A stretch of DNA of 64,000 bases from CALAED01 sp036378315 (GCA_036378315.1 DASUWU010000071.1:1-64000); one strand, 5' to 3'; shown: positions 1 to 8,613, numbered from the stretch's first letter. Numbers and translations: made by a program. The notes: a model not told the origin generated them from the sequence alone.

Positions 1-20
1 CTTCGAGGCCACGCGAAGCG

Positions 21-48
21 CCCGGGCACGGCCGCTCTCCTGCCCGGG
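21..48 (-). terminator. hairpin after cystathionine beta-synthase
   Basis: Perfect 8-bp inverted repeat (CCCGGGCA at 21-28, TGCCCGGG at 41-48) with a 12-nt loop, directly abutting the stop codon of the minus-strand gene. There is no T-run, as is common for actinobacterial hairpin terminators. A terminator role is inferred from position and stem strength. Confidence 0.55.
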
Positions 49-1452
49 TCAGGAGCGGGACGTGCTGGCGAGGAAGGCGAGGAGGTCCTGGCGGGTGATG
101 AGGCCGGTCGGCTTGCCGTCCACGAGGACGACCGCGGCACCGGACTTCTCGAGCACGCCGTACGCCCTGCTGACCGCCTCGCCGGAGCCGATCATCGGCA
201 GCGGCTCCGACATGTGGCCCCCGAGCGGGTCGTCGAGCCCGGCCCGGCCGTGCACCAGCGCGTCGAGCAGGTCGCGTTCGACGATCGAGCCGACCACCTC
301 GGCGGCCATGACCGGCGGCTCGGCCTTCATGACCGGCACCTGCGAGACGTTGTACTCGCGCATGATCGAGATCGCCGTGCCCACGGTCTCGCCGGGGTGG
401 ACGTGCACGAACTCCGGCATCCCCGGCCCGTTCGCCCCCTTGACCAGCGCGACCTTGCGGGCCAGCACCTCGCCGACCTGGGCCTCTCCGGACGATGACG
501 GGATGAACCCGTAGTCGGCCATCCAGTCGTCGTTGAAAATCTTGGACAGGTAGCCGCGGCCGCCGTCCGGCAGCAGCACGACGATGACGTCGTCCGGCGC
601 GGCGTCGTCGGCCACCCGCAGCGCGGCCACCACCGCGAGCCCGCAGGACCCGCCCACCAGCAGCGCCTCTTCTTTGGCCAGCCGTCTCGTCATGAGGAAG
701 GAGTCGCGGTCGCTGATCGCGAGGACCCGGTCGCAGATGTTCCTGTCGTAGGTCTGCGGCCAGATGTCCTCGCCGACGCCCTCCACGAGGTACGGGCGCC
801 CCGACCCGCCGGAGTACACCGAACCCTCGGGATCGGCGCCGATGACCTTGACGCGACCCCCGGAGACCTCCTTCAGGTATCGGCCGGTGCCGGTGATCGT
901 GCCGCCGGTGCCGATGCCGGCGACGAAGTGGGTCACCCGGCCGTCGGTCTGCGTCCAGATCTCCGGACCCGTGGTCTCGTAGTGGGAGCGCGGGTTGTGC
1001 GGGTTGACGTACTGGTCGGGCTTCCATGCCCCGGGAATCTCCGCGGCCAGCCGGTCGGAGACCGAGTAATAGGAGTCCGGGTGGTCGGGAGACACCGCCC
1101 CGGGACAGACCACGACCTCCGCGCCGTACGCGCGCAGCACGCTGACCTTGTCGTGCGCGACCTTGTCCGGGCAGACGAACACGCAGCGATAGCCCTTCTC
1201 CTGTGCCACGATCGCCAGCCCGACCCCGGTGTTGCCCGAGGTCGGCTCGACGATCGTGCCGCCGGGCCTGAGCGCTCCCGACTCCTCGGCGGCCTCGACC
1301 ATGCGCGTCGCGATGCGGTCCTTGACCGAGCCGCCCGGGTTGAAGTACTCGACCTTGGCGAACACCTGCGGCGCGCGGCCGGCCGTCACGTTCCTGAGCC
1401 GGACGAGCGGCGTGTTCCCCATCAGGTCGAGCAACGACTCATGTACGTCCAT
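49..1452 (-). CDS. cbs: cystathionine beta-synthase
   Basis: Predicted 467-aa PLP enzyme that condenses serine and homocysteine to cystathionine (reverse transsulfuration, cytosolic). Seen: the fold-type II PLP domain opens with NTPLVRL. The Schiff-base lysine lies in GGSVKDR (K44) and the phosphate-binding loop is TSGNTG (about 71-76). A regulatory CBS-domain pair fills the last ~120 residues (HVHPGETVGTAISIM and a second repeat ending at GLITRQDLLAFL). Length is usual for actinobacterial CBS. The reading frame is open upstream to 1728, but that extension is Arg/Pro-rich; the ATG at 1452 opens the conserved MDVHESLLDLMGNTP start. It is transcribed divergently from the next gene. O-acetylserine sulfhydrylase is a relative, but the C-terminal CBS pair favours this call. 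Confidence 0.93.
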   Translation of the reverse strand: MDVHESLLDLMGNTPLVRLRNVTAGRAPQVFAKVEYFNPGGSVKDRIATRMVEAAEESGALRPGGTIVEPTSGNTGVGLAIVAQEKGYRCVFVCPDKVAHDKVSVLRAYGAEVVVCPGAVSPDHPDSYYSVSDRLAAEIPGAWKPDQYVNPHNPRSHYETTGPEIWTQTDGRVTHFVAGIGTGGTITGTGRYLKEVSGGRVKVIGADPEGSVYSGGSGRPYLVEGVGEDIWPQTYDRNICDRVLAISDRDSFLMTRRLAKEEALLVGGSCGLAVVAALRVADDAAPDDVIVVLLPDGGRGYLSKIFNDDWMADYGFIPSSSGEAQVGEVLARKVALVKGANGPGMPEFVHVHPGETVGTAISIMREYNVSQVPVMKAEPPVMAAEVVGSIVERDLLDALVHGRAGLDDPLGGHMSEPLPMIGSGEAVSRAYGVLEKSGAAVVLVDGKPTGLITRQDLLAFLASTSRS

Positions 1453-1718
1453 ATACGTCCACCAGCGACATCCGTCGGTCGAGATGCGGTTCCTGACTTG
1501 CTGGTTCCGACGGTAGCGGACGGCGTGACCAGGACGGCGGGACCGGGACGGCGGCGCGCGGCCGGCCGGCGCGCGGCCGAGGGCAGTCTGGTCCCGGTTC
1601 CGCCCGAATTGGCAGGGTGGGGCGCGAGGTCGGCCACGGTCGGTCTCCGTGAAGCCACGTAACGGAGCCGGCCGCGCTGCTAGCGTCGATGCACGGCCGA
1701 CACCCCGGGAGTGCTGGA

Positions 1719-3139
1719 ATGTCCCCACGCGACCTTACGCGGCTACGTTCCGTCGCCATAGCACTGCTCCTCGCGATCGCCGCGCCGCCATGCATGGCCG
1801 GCTGCTCGCGGGACGCGGCGGGCGCGAACGGCTCGTCCCGGGCGGAGTGGACGAACGGCACGGTCGACGTCGTGAGCAGACCGGTCGTCGGGGCCGGTGT
1901 GGCCGCGGCGACCGAGCTGCGCGGCGACGGCCGGCTGCAGACGGCGGTGTTCGACCTCGACGACGGGGCGCGGCTGTGGGCGCGGCCGGCCACGATGGCC
2001 GGACGGCCGGCCGGCATGGGCGTGCAGCCGCCGGCCGCCCAGGCCGGCCGCTGGTCGTCGCGCTCGAACCACGGCAGCTCAGACCACGGCAGCTCAGACC
2101 ACGGCAGCTCAGACCACGGCAGGGCGCGGCGGGGGGCGGCGCCGGCCCCGGCACCGCGACGCTCGTCGCGCGCGATGCCAGGACCGGCCGCCCGTACTGG
2201 GCCCGTCCTGTGGACTCCACGTTCGGCCCCGCCGGCTGCGGCCCGTACATCTGCGTGTCGGAGTCCACGGCCCGCGCGGACGCCCACTTCGTCGCCCTCG
2301 ACCCGGCCACCGGCCGGGCGCGGTGGCGGATTCCCGGCGTCGCCGAGGTCGAGTGGTCGGACGCCGGGCGGGTCGTGGTGTTCCGGATGGCCAGGCGGCC
2401 GGTGCTCGAGGCGCGCGACCTGCGCACCGGGGCCGCCCAGTGGTCGTTCGCCGTGGACCGGGCCGTCGGCCACGACGTCGACCTTTCCGGCGGTTGGGAC
2501 TTCGGCGCCCTCGGCGACATCATGGTCGGCCGCATCGGGCCCTACCAGGAGGGCCGGGGGCGGCTGTCGTCCTTCGGATTCTTCGGCGTGCGCCTGGCCG
2601 ACGGGCGGCTCGTCTGGGCGCGGCCGCGGCTGCTGCGCGTCTACCCGGGCGCCGCCCCGGCCGTCGCGCTGGTCGCCCGTACGGTCGACGGCCGGAACCG
2701 GTACGGCGGGTTCGAGCAGCTCGACCCGGGGACCGGCCGCCCCACGGTGCGCATACCGGCGCCCGCGACGCCGCCGACCCAATGGTGGGTGTCGTTCCCC
2801 GCCGACCTGTCCACGATCGGCTTCCTGTCCCCCGGCCATCAGGGGACCGCGTACGACCTGCGGCGCGGCACGGCGGTCCCGGCGCGGGGCCGGCACACGT
2901 GGTCGTTCTGCACGGTCTCACCGGCGCCGCTCAAGATCGCCGGCCAGCGGACCTCGTACTACCCGGTCGCCCCGCTGTGCGCGTACGACCTGGCGACCGG
3001 CCGGCGGGCGGCCACCGCCGGCGCGCCGCCCGGCTGGTACACCGGCGCCGCCGACGGCTGGCGGGTCTGGCGGGACGAGCGCGGCGCCCTGCACGCGCGC
3101 CATGACGCCCGCGGCACCGCCCCCGGCATGTACGGCTGA
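1719..3139 (+). pseudogene. PQQ-like beta-propeller lipoprotein, frameshifted
   Basis: Two frames carry one protein. The first (ATG 1719) encodes a lipoprotein signal peptide with lipobox MAGC (Cys29), then blade-like sequence such as TAVFDLDDGARLWARP. Between about 2019 and 2050 the coding signal moves to the -1 frame (from LVVALEP) and runs to the TGA at 3139. The second part has repeated blades: VARDARTGRPYWARP, VALDPATGRARW, EARDLRTGAAQW, YDLATGRR. This matches secreted actinobacterial PQQ/WD-like propeller lipoproteins of unknown ligand. The break behaves like a 1-nt loss just before a 15-bp tandem repeat. It could be a real null allele or an assembly error in GC-rich DNA. Without the shift the protein would be about 470 aa. 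Confidence 0.7.
2070..2122. repeat. 15-bp tandem repeat, 3.5 copies
   Basis: Unit CACGGCAGCTCAGAC occurs perfectly at 2070-2084, 2085-2099 and 2100-2114, followed by a half unit to 2122. It lies inside the propeller lipoprotein gene, immediately after the apparent frameshift. It is in phase with codons (5 residues per unit), so it does not itself cause the shift. Confidence 0.9.
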
Positions 3140-3194
3140 CCACGCGCCCAGGCGAAGGGCGGCGGCTGCTCGGCGCCGAGCCGTCCCTGACCTC

Positions 3195-3236
3195 GGACAC
3201 GGGGACGGACACGGGGACGGACACGGATACGGCGAC
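3195..3236. repeat. hexamer-based tandem repeat GGNNAC
   Basis: Seven consecutive hexamers of form GGNNAC (GGACAC, GGGGAC, GGACAC, GGGGAC, GGACAC, GGATAC, GGCGAC) lie between the propeller gene and the thiolase gene. The core is two perfect 12-bp units, GGGGACGGACAC, at 3201-3224. Confidence 0.8.
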
Positions 3237-3256
3237 CCGATGGTGCGGCCGCGCCG

Positions 3257-3291
3257 TTGACGAGTTAGGTTTCCTTCTGTACCCACGGGTA
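3257..3291 (+). promoter_or_regulatory. possible thiolase promoter and palindrome
   Basis: TTGACG (3257-3262) is followed 17 bp later by TACCCA (3280-3285), a weak match to a housekeeping -35/-10 pair. The -10 lies in a palindrome TACCC-AC-GGGTA (3280-3291) that could be an operator. The regulator is not identifiable. Confidence 0.35.
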
Positions 3292-3321
3292 ACAGCTGGC
3301 GCCGAAACGAGGGAGACCGTC

Positions 3322-4539
3322 ATGCCCGAGGCTGTTGTCGTCGCGACCGCTCGCTCGCCGATCGGCCGCGCGTTCAAGGGGTCGCTGACCCAGGCGCGGC
3401 CCGACGACATGGTCGTCCAGATGGTCCGTGCCGCGCTGGACAAGGTGCCCGAGCTCGACCCGAAGGACATCGACGACCTGCTGCTCGGCTGCGGGCTCCC
3501 CGGCGGCGAGCAGGGGTTCAACATGGCGCGGGTGGTGGCCGTGCTGCTCGGCTGGGACCACGTGCCGGGCGCGACGATCACCCGGTACTGCTCCTCGTCG
3601 CTGCAGACCACGCGGATGGCTTTCCACGCGATCAAATCGGGCGAGGCGGACGTGGTCATCTCCGCCGGCGTGGAGATGGTGAGCCGGTTCGTCAAGGGCA
3701 GCAGCGACAGCCTGCCCGACACCAAGAACCCGGTGTTCGCCGACGCCGAGGCGCGGACGGCCGGGCTCGCCGAGGGGGAGGGCACCTGGCACGACCCGCG
3801 CGAGGACGGCCGGCTGCCCGACATCTACATCGCGATGGGCCAGACCGCCGAGAACGTCGCCCAGCTCCGCGGCATCACCCGGGAGATGCAGGACGAGTTC
3901 GGCGTGCGGTCGCAGAACCTCGCGGAGAAGGCGCTGGCGGACGGGTTCTGGGAGATGGACATCACGCCGGTCACGCTGCCCGACGGCTCGGTCGTCGCCA
4001 AGGACGACGGGCCGCGGCCGGGCACCACCCTCGAGAAGGTCGCCACGCTGCAGCCGGCGTTCCGCCCGAACGGCACCGTCACCGCCGCCAACTGCTGCCC
4101 GCTGAACGACGGGGCCGCCGCGGTCGTCGTCATGAGCGACACCAAGGCCGCCGAACTGGGCATCACACCGATCGCCCGCATCGTATCGTCCGGCGTCACC
4201 GGGCTGTCCCCGGAGATCATGGGACTCGGCCCGGTCGAGGCATCCCGCAAGGCGCTGACGAGGGCCGGCATGACGATCGACGACATCGACCTCGTCGAGA
4301 TCAACGAGGCGTTCGCGGCGCAGGTGCTGCCGTCCGCCCAGGACATCGGCGTGGACATGGACAAGCTCAACGTCAACGGCGGCGCGATCGCCGTCGGTCA
4401 TCCGTTCGGCATGACCGGCGCCCGGATCACTTCGACCCTGCTGAACAGCCTGCGGTTCCACGACAAGCAGATGGGCCTCGAGACCATGTGCGTGGGCGGC
4501 GGCCAGGGCATGGCGATGATCTTCGAACGCCTGAGCTGA
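3322..4539 (+). CDS. thiolase (acetyl-CoA acetyltransferase family)
   Basis: A 405-aa thiolase catalysing acyl-CoA thiolysis or Claisen condensation of acetyl-CoA units in fatty-acid or polyester metabolism. Seen: nucleophile Cys90 in RYCSSSLQT, the NEAF motif at about 328-331, catalytic His360 in GHPFGMTGAR, and the second cysteine Cys390 in CVGGGQG. Length and all four motifs are typical, so the enzyme should be active. The sequence cannot separate a biosynthetic acetoacetyl-CoA thiolase (PhaA-like) from a degradative FadA-like one; no 3-hydroxyacyl-CoA dehydrogenase lies nearby. The ATG at 3322 is preceded by GAGGGAG-like sequence. It appears to be a single-gene unit. Confidence 0.95.
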   Translation: MPEAVVVATARSPIGRAFKGSLTQARPDDMVVQMVRAALDKVPELDPKDIDDLLLGCGLPGGEQGFNMARVVAVLLGWDHVPGATITRYCSSSLQTTRMAFHAIKSGEADVVISAGVEMVSRFVKGSSDSLPDTKNPVFADAEARTAGLAEGEGTWHDPREDGRLPDIYIAMGQTAENVAQLRGITREMQDEFGVRSQNLAEKALADGFWEMDITPVTLPDGSVVAKDDGPRPGTTLEKVATLQPAFRPNGTVTAANCCPLNDGAAAVVVMSDTKAAELGITPIARIVSSGVTGLSPEIMGLGPVEASRKALTRAGMTIDDIDLVEINEAFAAQVLPSAQDIGVDMDKLNVNGGAIAVGHPFGMTGARITSTLLNSLRFHDKQMGLETMCVGGGQGMAMIFERLS

Positions 4540-4748
4540 CCCCTCGAGGCTCCGCGATTTCGGGATAATTCAGGCTTTGTTTGGCCGCTGCTCGACCCGG
4601 CGTTCACCTGGGGCAACCAACCCTGCGCACACGGTGAGTGATGATCTACTTACCGTGACAGAGAAAGCTTTGCGCGGGGGGTTGTCTCATCGCGTGACCT
4701 GTTGCACAGTCGCAGGAAGAGGTACACGGAGCGACCAGGAGGTAGCCG

Positions 4749-4976
4749 ATGTCCCTGAACCACTCACCGGAGACGCACAAGAATCTCATCGCCCGCATTC
4801 CCAGCGTCACAGGACGTGACCTCCCTGAGTGGTTCCGAGCCATCGAGAACGGACCGGCCTTCCTCCGCTACGACGAGCGCGTGAACTGGCTGGCCGACGA
4901 GCATGGCATATCGCACGGCTACGCGTCGGCCCTCGTGCACGAGCACGAGCTCAACCGGCGCGCCCGGCGGTACTGA
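4749..4976 (+). CDS. DUF4287 domain protein
   Basis: A 75-aa soluble protein. The sequence THKNLIARIPSVTGRDLPEWF, then GISHGYASALVHEHE, matches the small DUF4287 family, whose function is not established. An AGGAGG ribosome site lies 7 bp before the ATG. It stands alone between the thiolase gene and a convergent membrane-protein gene. No catalytic motif is visible. Confidence 0.8.
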   Translation: MSLNHSPETHKNLIARIPSVTGRDLPEWFRAIENGPAFLRYDERVNWLADEHGISHGYASALVHEHELNRRARRY

Positions 4977-4987
4977 CACGATCCCGC

Positions 4988-5006
4988 CACGGCCGCGACG
5001 GCCGTG
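4988..5006. terminator. bidirectional hairpin between convergent genes
   Basis: Perfect 8-bp stem CACGGCCG / CGGCCGTG with a 3-nt loop, placed between the stops of the DUF4287 gene (+) and the Bax-inhibitor-like gene (-). Position and symmetry suggest a shared terminator. Confidence 0.55.
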
Positions 5007-5103
5007 CTCTGGTGCGAGGGCGCATACTCACCGCGCCCTCGTCACCCCGCGCCGTGCCGCGCACCCGATCCGGTCATCCGGTGCGTCACGGCTTGAGCGT
5101 GCC

Positions 5104-5910
5104 TCAATCCCGGCCGCTGAAGTACGACAGCAGCCGGAGCATCTCCAGGTAGATCCACACCAGGCTGAGGGTCAGCCCGAACGCCATGTACCAGGCGAAC
5201 TTCTCGGGCGCCCGGCCGCGTACGCCCTCTTCCACTGCGGCGAAGTCGAGCAGCAGGAAGAAGCAGCCCACCAGGATGGCGACGACGCTGAAGACGTAGG
5301 CCAGCGGATTGCCCGGGTCGCGGATCCCGATGCCGGAGTCCGGCCCGAAGGCCTGCACCAGCATGTTCACGAGCATGAGCCCGACCAGGGCGAACCCGGC
5401 GGCGACGATGAACCTGGCCGCCTTCGGGGTCATCCGGAAGATCCGCAGCGCGTGCACGGCGAGCATGGCACCGAACGCGAGGGCGGTCCCCACGACCGCC
5501 TGCAGGACGACCCCGTTGTAGACGTCGTTGTAGGCGTGGCTGACGATGCCGACGACCACCCCGTACACGGCGGCGAAGCCGAGCACGAGCGGCGCGTTCG
5601 CCTTTTGCCCGAAGGTGATGAACGCCCAGATGCCCAGCTCGGCGAGGGTGGCCACCACCAGCACCGGGACGGCCAACTCGACCGGCACCAGCACCCAGGC
5701 GAGCGCCGCCGTCACGACCAGGGTGGCCAGGCACAGGAAGCCGCGCACCACGACGTCGTCCAGCGTCATCGGCCGCACCGCCGCGGGCGGGACGTAGGAC
5801 GGCGCCTGGTACATCTGCTGGAGCTGTCGCGCGCTCGGCGCGGTCGCTCCGTACGCATGCGCCTGCCGACCGATGGTCTCTCTGCGGAACGCCGGGTTCC
5901 TGCTGTCCAT
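5104..5910 (-). CDS. Bax inhibitor-1/YccA family membrane protein
   Basis: A 268-aa integral membrane protein. After a ~50-residue soluble N-terminus (MDSRNPAFRR..., Gln/Tyr-rich) come seven hydrophobic segments, ending with LVWIYLEMLRLLSYFSGRD, the family's C-terminal signature. Relatives include YccA, which interacts with FtsH, and TMBIM calcium-leak channels; the role in actinobacteria is not established. A GTG sits one codon before the ATG; I chose the ATG at 5910 because of the GGGAGAGG site at suitable distance. Monocistronic. Confidence 0.88.
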   Translation of the reverse strand: MDSRNPAFRRETIGRQAHAYGATAPSARQLQQMYQAPSYVPPAAVRPMTLDDVVVRGFLCLATLVVTAALAWVLVPVELAVPVLVVATLAELGIWAFITFGQKANAPLVLGFAAVYGVVVGIVSHAYNDVYNGVVLQAVVGTALAFGAMLAVHALRIFRMTPKAARFIVAAGFALVGLMLVNMLVQAFGPDSGIGIRDPGNPLAYVFSVVAILVGCFFLLLDFAAVEEGVRGRAPEKFAWYMAFGLTLSLVWIYLEMLRLLSYFSGRD

Positions 5911-6392
5911 CACTGCCTCTCCCAGGTTTGCCGTCCGGGGTCAGTCTAGGGGGATCAGCCGGCCCCCACCGGGCAGAGCCCACCCCTTTCTCGAAATCCT
6001 AAAAAGGATTTCATATTGAGAACCCACACCACTGCCGATTCTCGACACAAATCAAGTCGCTCGTGCCGCCAATTATCGCCCGTCCCGCTCGGCACCCGCC
6101 CTGCTTTGATTGCCGCCACTCCCCCAATGATCACCGCAAGCCCGTCGCGTAATGACGTACGACTTTCGGTCACCTCTACCCCCAACATTCCGGACGAATA
6201 TTTTGGGGGTCGCGGCATGGCGCAGCCCCTACACCGAAGCCCAGAGGGACGCGCTTCGAACGAACCGGAGGGGTCCTGCGAGTTACTCTCGGTCAACATG
6301 CACCGAGGGCGCCGAGAACTCCGTGGACGTCGAATGCCGTCGCGGAGTCTCTCCCCCCGGCCCCCATCGTGAGCCCCGGACGGCGCCCGGGG
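5911..6392. other. intergenic region of reduced GC, no convincing gene
   Basis: This 482-bp stretch has A/T-rich patches unlike its surroundings. It contains a perfect 7-bp hairpin AAATCCT-AAAA-AGGATTT at 5994-6011. A 152-codon open frame on the minus strand (5955-6413) has low third-position GC and two TTA codons, so it is probably not a normal gene. I see no recognisable protein, RNA family or mobile element. Confidence 0.5.
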
Positions 6393-6483
6393 GCGTGGGG
6401 GCGGAGCCCCCACATCGGGGGGTTCCAGGGGTCGCCCCCCTGGGTCAACAGTGCGGGCCCCGGCGAAGTTGATCTCCGATCAA
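6393..6483 (-). repeat. tRNA-linked three-hairpin repeat, copy A
   Basis: Read on the plus strand: a GC hairpin (GGGGGCGGAGCCCCC), a second hairpin (CCAGG..CCTGG type around a TCG loop), a conserved linker GTCAACAGTGCGGGCCCC, then a small hairpin TTGATC-TCC-GATCAA. Copy B at 6502-6591 is almost identical apart from the last hairpin, whose stem sequence differs but still pairs. Transcribed on the minus strand it would lie 3' of the tRNA-like gene. Confidence 0.8.
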
Positions 6484-6501
6484 CGAGCAACCCCCGCCAG
6501 C

Positions 6502-6591
6502 GCGTGGGGGCGGAGCCCCCACATCGGGGGTTCCAGGGGGTCGCCCCCTGGGTCAACTGTGCGGGCCCCGGCGAAGGCGCCCGAAGGGCGC
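6502..6591 (-). repeat. tRNA-linked three-hairpin repeat, copy B
   Basis: Same architecture as copies A and C. Its terminal hairpin is GCGCCC-GAA-GGGCGC (6577-6591), ending 21 bp from the 3' end of the tRNA-like gene at 6613. Hairpins CCCCCAC/GTGGGGG and CCAGGGGG/CCCCCTGG are perfect. It may act as a terminator or as a mobile REP-like unit; the sequence does not decide. Confidence 0.8.
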
Positions 6592-6612
6592 CGAGCAGCA
6601 GTGGCCGCCGCG

Positions 6613-6686
6613 TGCCCCCGGTCGGACTCGAACCGACACGTCAGGCCCTTTTAGGGGGCCCGCCTCTGCCGTTGGGCTACAGGGGC
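6613..6686 (-). tRNA. tRNA-like gene, anticodon loop CCUAAAA (UAA by position)
   Basis: This 74-nt sequence folds as a cloverleaf. The acceptor GCCCCTG/CGGGGGC has 7 bp (one G-T) with discriminator A. The D arm is GCC..GGC with the GG pair, the anticodon stem GGCCC/GGGCC is perfect, and the T arm GTCGG-TTCGAGT-CCGAC is canonical. The 7-nt anticodon loop is CCTAAAA, so position 33 is C instead of the near-universal U, and positions 34-36 read TAA. A UAA anticodon means leucine, yet the variable loop is short (about 6 nt) rather than the long arm of tRNA-Leu. CCA is not encoded. It may be a functional unusual tRNA or a decayed gene. Confidence 0.65.
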
Positions 6687-6873
6687 GTACAACAATGACG
6701 AACGAGTTGCCGATCTTGCTTGTTAAACCAACTCTGCCATTGTGCACGCTTAGGGGTAAAGTTCGGAAGTCATGTTCCGGGACCGATACCTGATTGCTGG
6801 CGAAAAGAGATTGGGCCGGGCGCCGGATCATGAGTTATTCGATCTTCAATCCGGCTCCCCGGCGCACGATCGT

Positions 6874-8280
6874 CTATTGTCGATCAGCTTCGGCCCGCTT
6901 CGCGGTGTCCTTGTCTCGGCTGCCGATTCCGCCGCCCGCGGCCAGCTCGAATTGCTCACGCGGCCGCTGCAGCACGCCCAGGGAGACGATCTCGCGGCGG
7001 AAGAAAAGGGCGAGCGTCCAGTCGAGGATCACCCGTACTTTCCGGTTAAATGTGGGGATTCTTGACAAGTGATATGTTCTGTGGATGAACCAGGCAGGCC
7101 AGCCGCGTACCTTCACCCCGTAGATCTGCGCAACCCCCTTGTGGAGGCCGAGACTGGCCACCGAGCCGGCATACGCGTGCCGGTACGGCTGTCGCTGCTT
7201 GCCATGCAGCGTGGCGACGATGTTGTCGGCGAGCCGCCTGGCCTGCCGTACCGCGTGCTGCGCGTTGGGGGCGCAGAACTGGCCCGGCTTGGTGAGGTCG
7301 GGCACCGCCGCGTTGTCCCCGGCGGCGAAGGCGTCGTCGAGCCCCTCCAGGGTGAGCTCGGCCGTCGCCTTGAGCCGACCCTTCTCGTCCACGGGCAGAT
7401 CGCCGGCGCCCGCCACCGGGTGCGGCTTGACCCCGGCCGTCCACACCAGCGTCCCCGCGTCGAACGCGTCGCCGTCGCTGAGGACGATCTGGCCGGACTC
7501 GGCTGACTTGAGCAGCGTCTCGAGCTTGACCTCGATGCCGCGGCGGCGCAGCGCCTCCACCGTCCACCTGCCCATGTCGGCGCCGACCTCGGGCAGGATG
7601 TGATCGGTGGCCTCGACGAGCACCCAGCGCAGGTCCTCAGCCCGCAGGCCCGGGTAGTACTTCAGCGCGCCGCGCGCCATGTCCTCCAGCTCGGCGAGCG
7701 CCTCCACGCCGGCGTATCCGCCGCCCACGAACACGAACGTCAGCGCGCGCCGCCTGAGCGCGGGATCCTCGGTGGACGCGGCGATGTCCAGCTGGGCGAG
7801 CACGTGGTTGCGCAGGTAGATCGCCTCGCCCACGGTCTTGAACCCGATGCCCCGTTCGGCCAGGCCCGGGATCGGCAGCGTCCGCGAGATGGACCCCGCG
7901 GCCACGACGATGATGTCGTAGCCGATCTCGCGAGTGCCGTCCGTGGTCAGCTCGGCCCCGGCCAGCCGGACCGCTGCCCGGTGCCGGGCATGGTCGATGC
8001 CGACCACCTCTCCGTTGAGGATGCGCACCTTCGGCAGCACCTGTCGCAGCGGCGCCACCACGTGCCGCGGCTCCAGGTTCCCGGCGGCCGCTTCGGGCAG
8101 GAACGGCTGGTAGGTCATGTACGACTGCGGGTCCACGACGGTGATCTCGACCTGGCCGCGCGCGATGTCGCGGCGCAGCTTTCGCTGCAGCCGGAGCGCC
8201 GTGTACATCCCGACGTAGCCGCCGCCGATGATGAGTACGTGTTTGGACTTCGGGGGGGACATGCGGTCGGGCCTACCCAT
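6874..8280 (-). CDS. ndh: type II NADH dehydrogenase (NDH-2)
   Basis: Single-subunit, non-proton-pumping NADH:quinone oxidoreductase of the respiratory chain, about 468 aa, membrane-associated. Seen: N-terminal FAD-binding motif LIIGGGYVGMYTALRL, a second Rossmann motif FVFVGGGYAGVEALAEL for NADH, the FAD-contact GDNAAVPD, and a C-terminal segment rich in aromatic and basic residues suited to membrane attachment. Start options are 8322, 8289 and 8280. A Rex-type operator covers 8306-8325, so translation must begin downstream; the ATG at 8280 has GAGG about 11 bp before it. Rex control implies induction when NADH/NAD+ is high. Confidence 0.92.
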   Translation of the reverse strand: MGRPDRMSPPKSKHVLIIGGGYVGMYTALRLQRKLRRDIARGQVEITVVDPQSYMTYQPFLPEAAAGNLEPRHVVAPLRQVLPKVRILNGEVVGIDHARHRAAVRLAGAELTTDGTREIGYDIIVVAAGSISRTLPIPGLAERGIGFKTVGEAIYLRNHVLAQLDIAASTEDPALRRRALTFVFVGGGYAGVEALAELEDMARGALKYYPGLRAEDLRWVLVEATDHILPEVGADMGRWTVEALRRRGIEVKLETLLKSAESGQIVLSDGDAFDAGTLVWTAGVKPHPVAGAGDLPVDEKGRLKATAELTLEGLDDAFAAGDNAAVPDLTKPGQFCAPNAQHAVRQARRLADNIVATLHGKQRQPYRHAYAGSVASLGLHKGVAQIYGVKVRGWPAWFIHRTYHLSRIPTFNRKVRVILDWTLALFFRREIVSLGVLQRPREQFELAAGGGIGSRDKDTAKRAEADRQ

Positions 8281-8305
8281 GACATCCATCACCTCACTCC
8301 GCGAC

Positions 8306-8325
8306 TTTGTGAATATTTTCACAAA
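8306..8325. promoter_or_regulatory. Rex (redox-sensing repressor) operator
   Basis: TTTGTGAA-TATT-TTCACAAA contains an exact match to the Rex consensus TGTGAA-N4-TTCACA, 26 bp before the chosen ndh start. Rex is known to repress ndh in Streptomyces. No rex gene is in this window. Confidence 0.85.
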
Positions 8326-8613
8326 TGCCTGTTACCTACAGCAGCGGCACCCCCGAGAACATTCCCCTTTCGAAGGGCCGGTGCGGAAGGGTGACGGACG
8401 TCATGTTCCGGCGCGTCCGAACCGCAGGGCCCCGCGGCGCATCTCATCCGACGGCAGCGCATCTCACCTCACGGCGGGGACGCGGGTCAGGGTCCAGGCG
8501 GGGGCGCCAGGCGGTCCCGATCGCCTGACCGGCCCTGCCCCGCGAGCCGTCGTCCGGCACACGGCCGGCGAGTCATCCGCGAAGATCTCTCGGCCGGTTC
8601 CTCGCCCGGTTCC

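Noticed and set aside
2019..2060. Programmed -1 frameshift in the lipoprotein gene
   Set aside because: No slippery heptamer or downstream pseudoknot is obvious; a mutation or sequencing error is simpler.
5955..6413. Possible 152-aa gene on the minus strand
   Set aside because: Low third-position GC, TTA codons, runs into the hairpin repeat, and no recognisable domain.
6393..6591. CRISPR array
   Set aside because: Two ~90-bp hairpin-rich copies with no spacer pattern and no cas genes; better seen as a tRNA-linked repeat.
6695..6760. Second tRNA upstream of the tRNA-like gene
   Set aside because: A D-arm-like GGCAGAGTTGG is present, but no acceptor or T arm can be paired.
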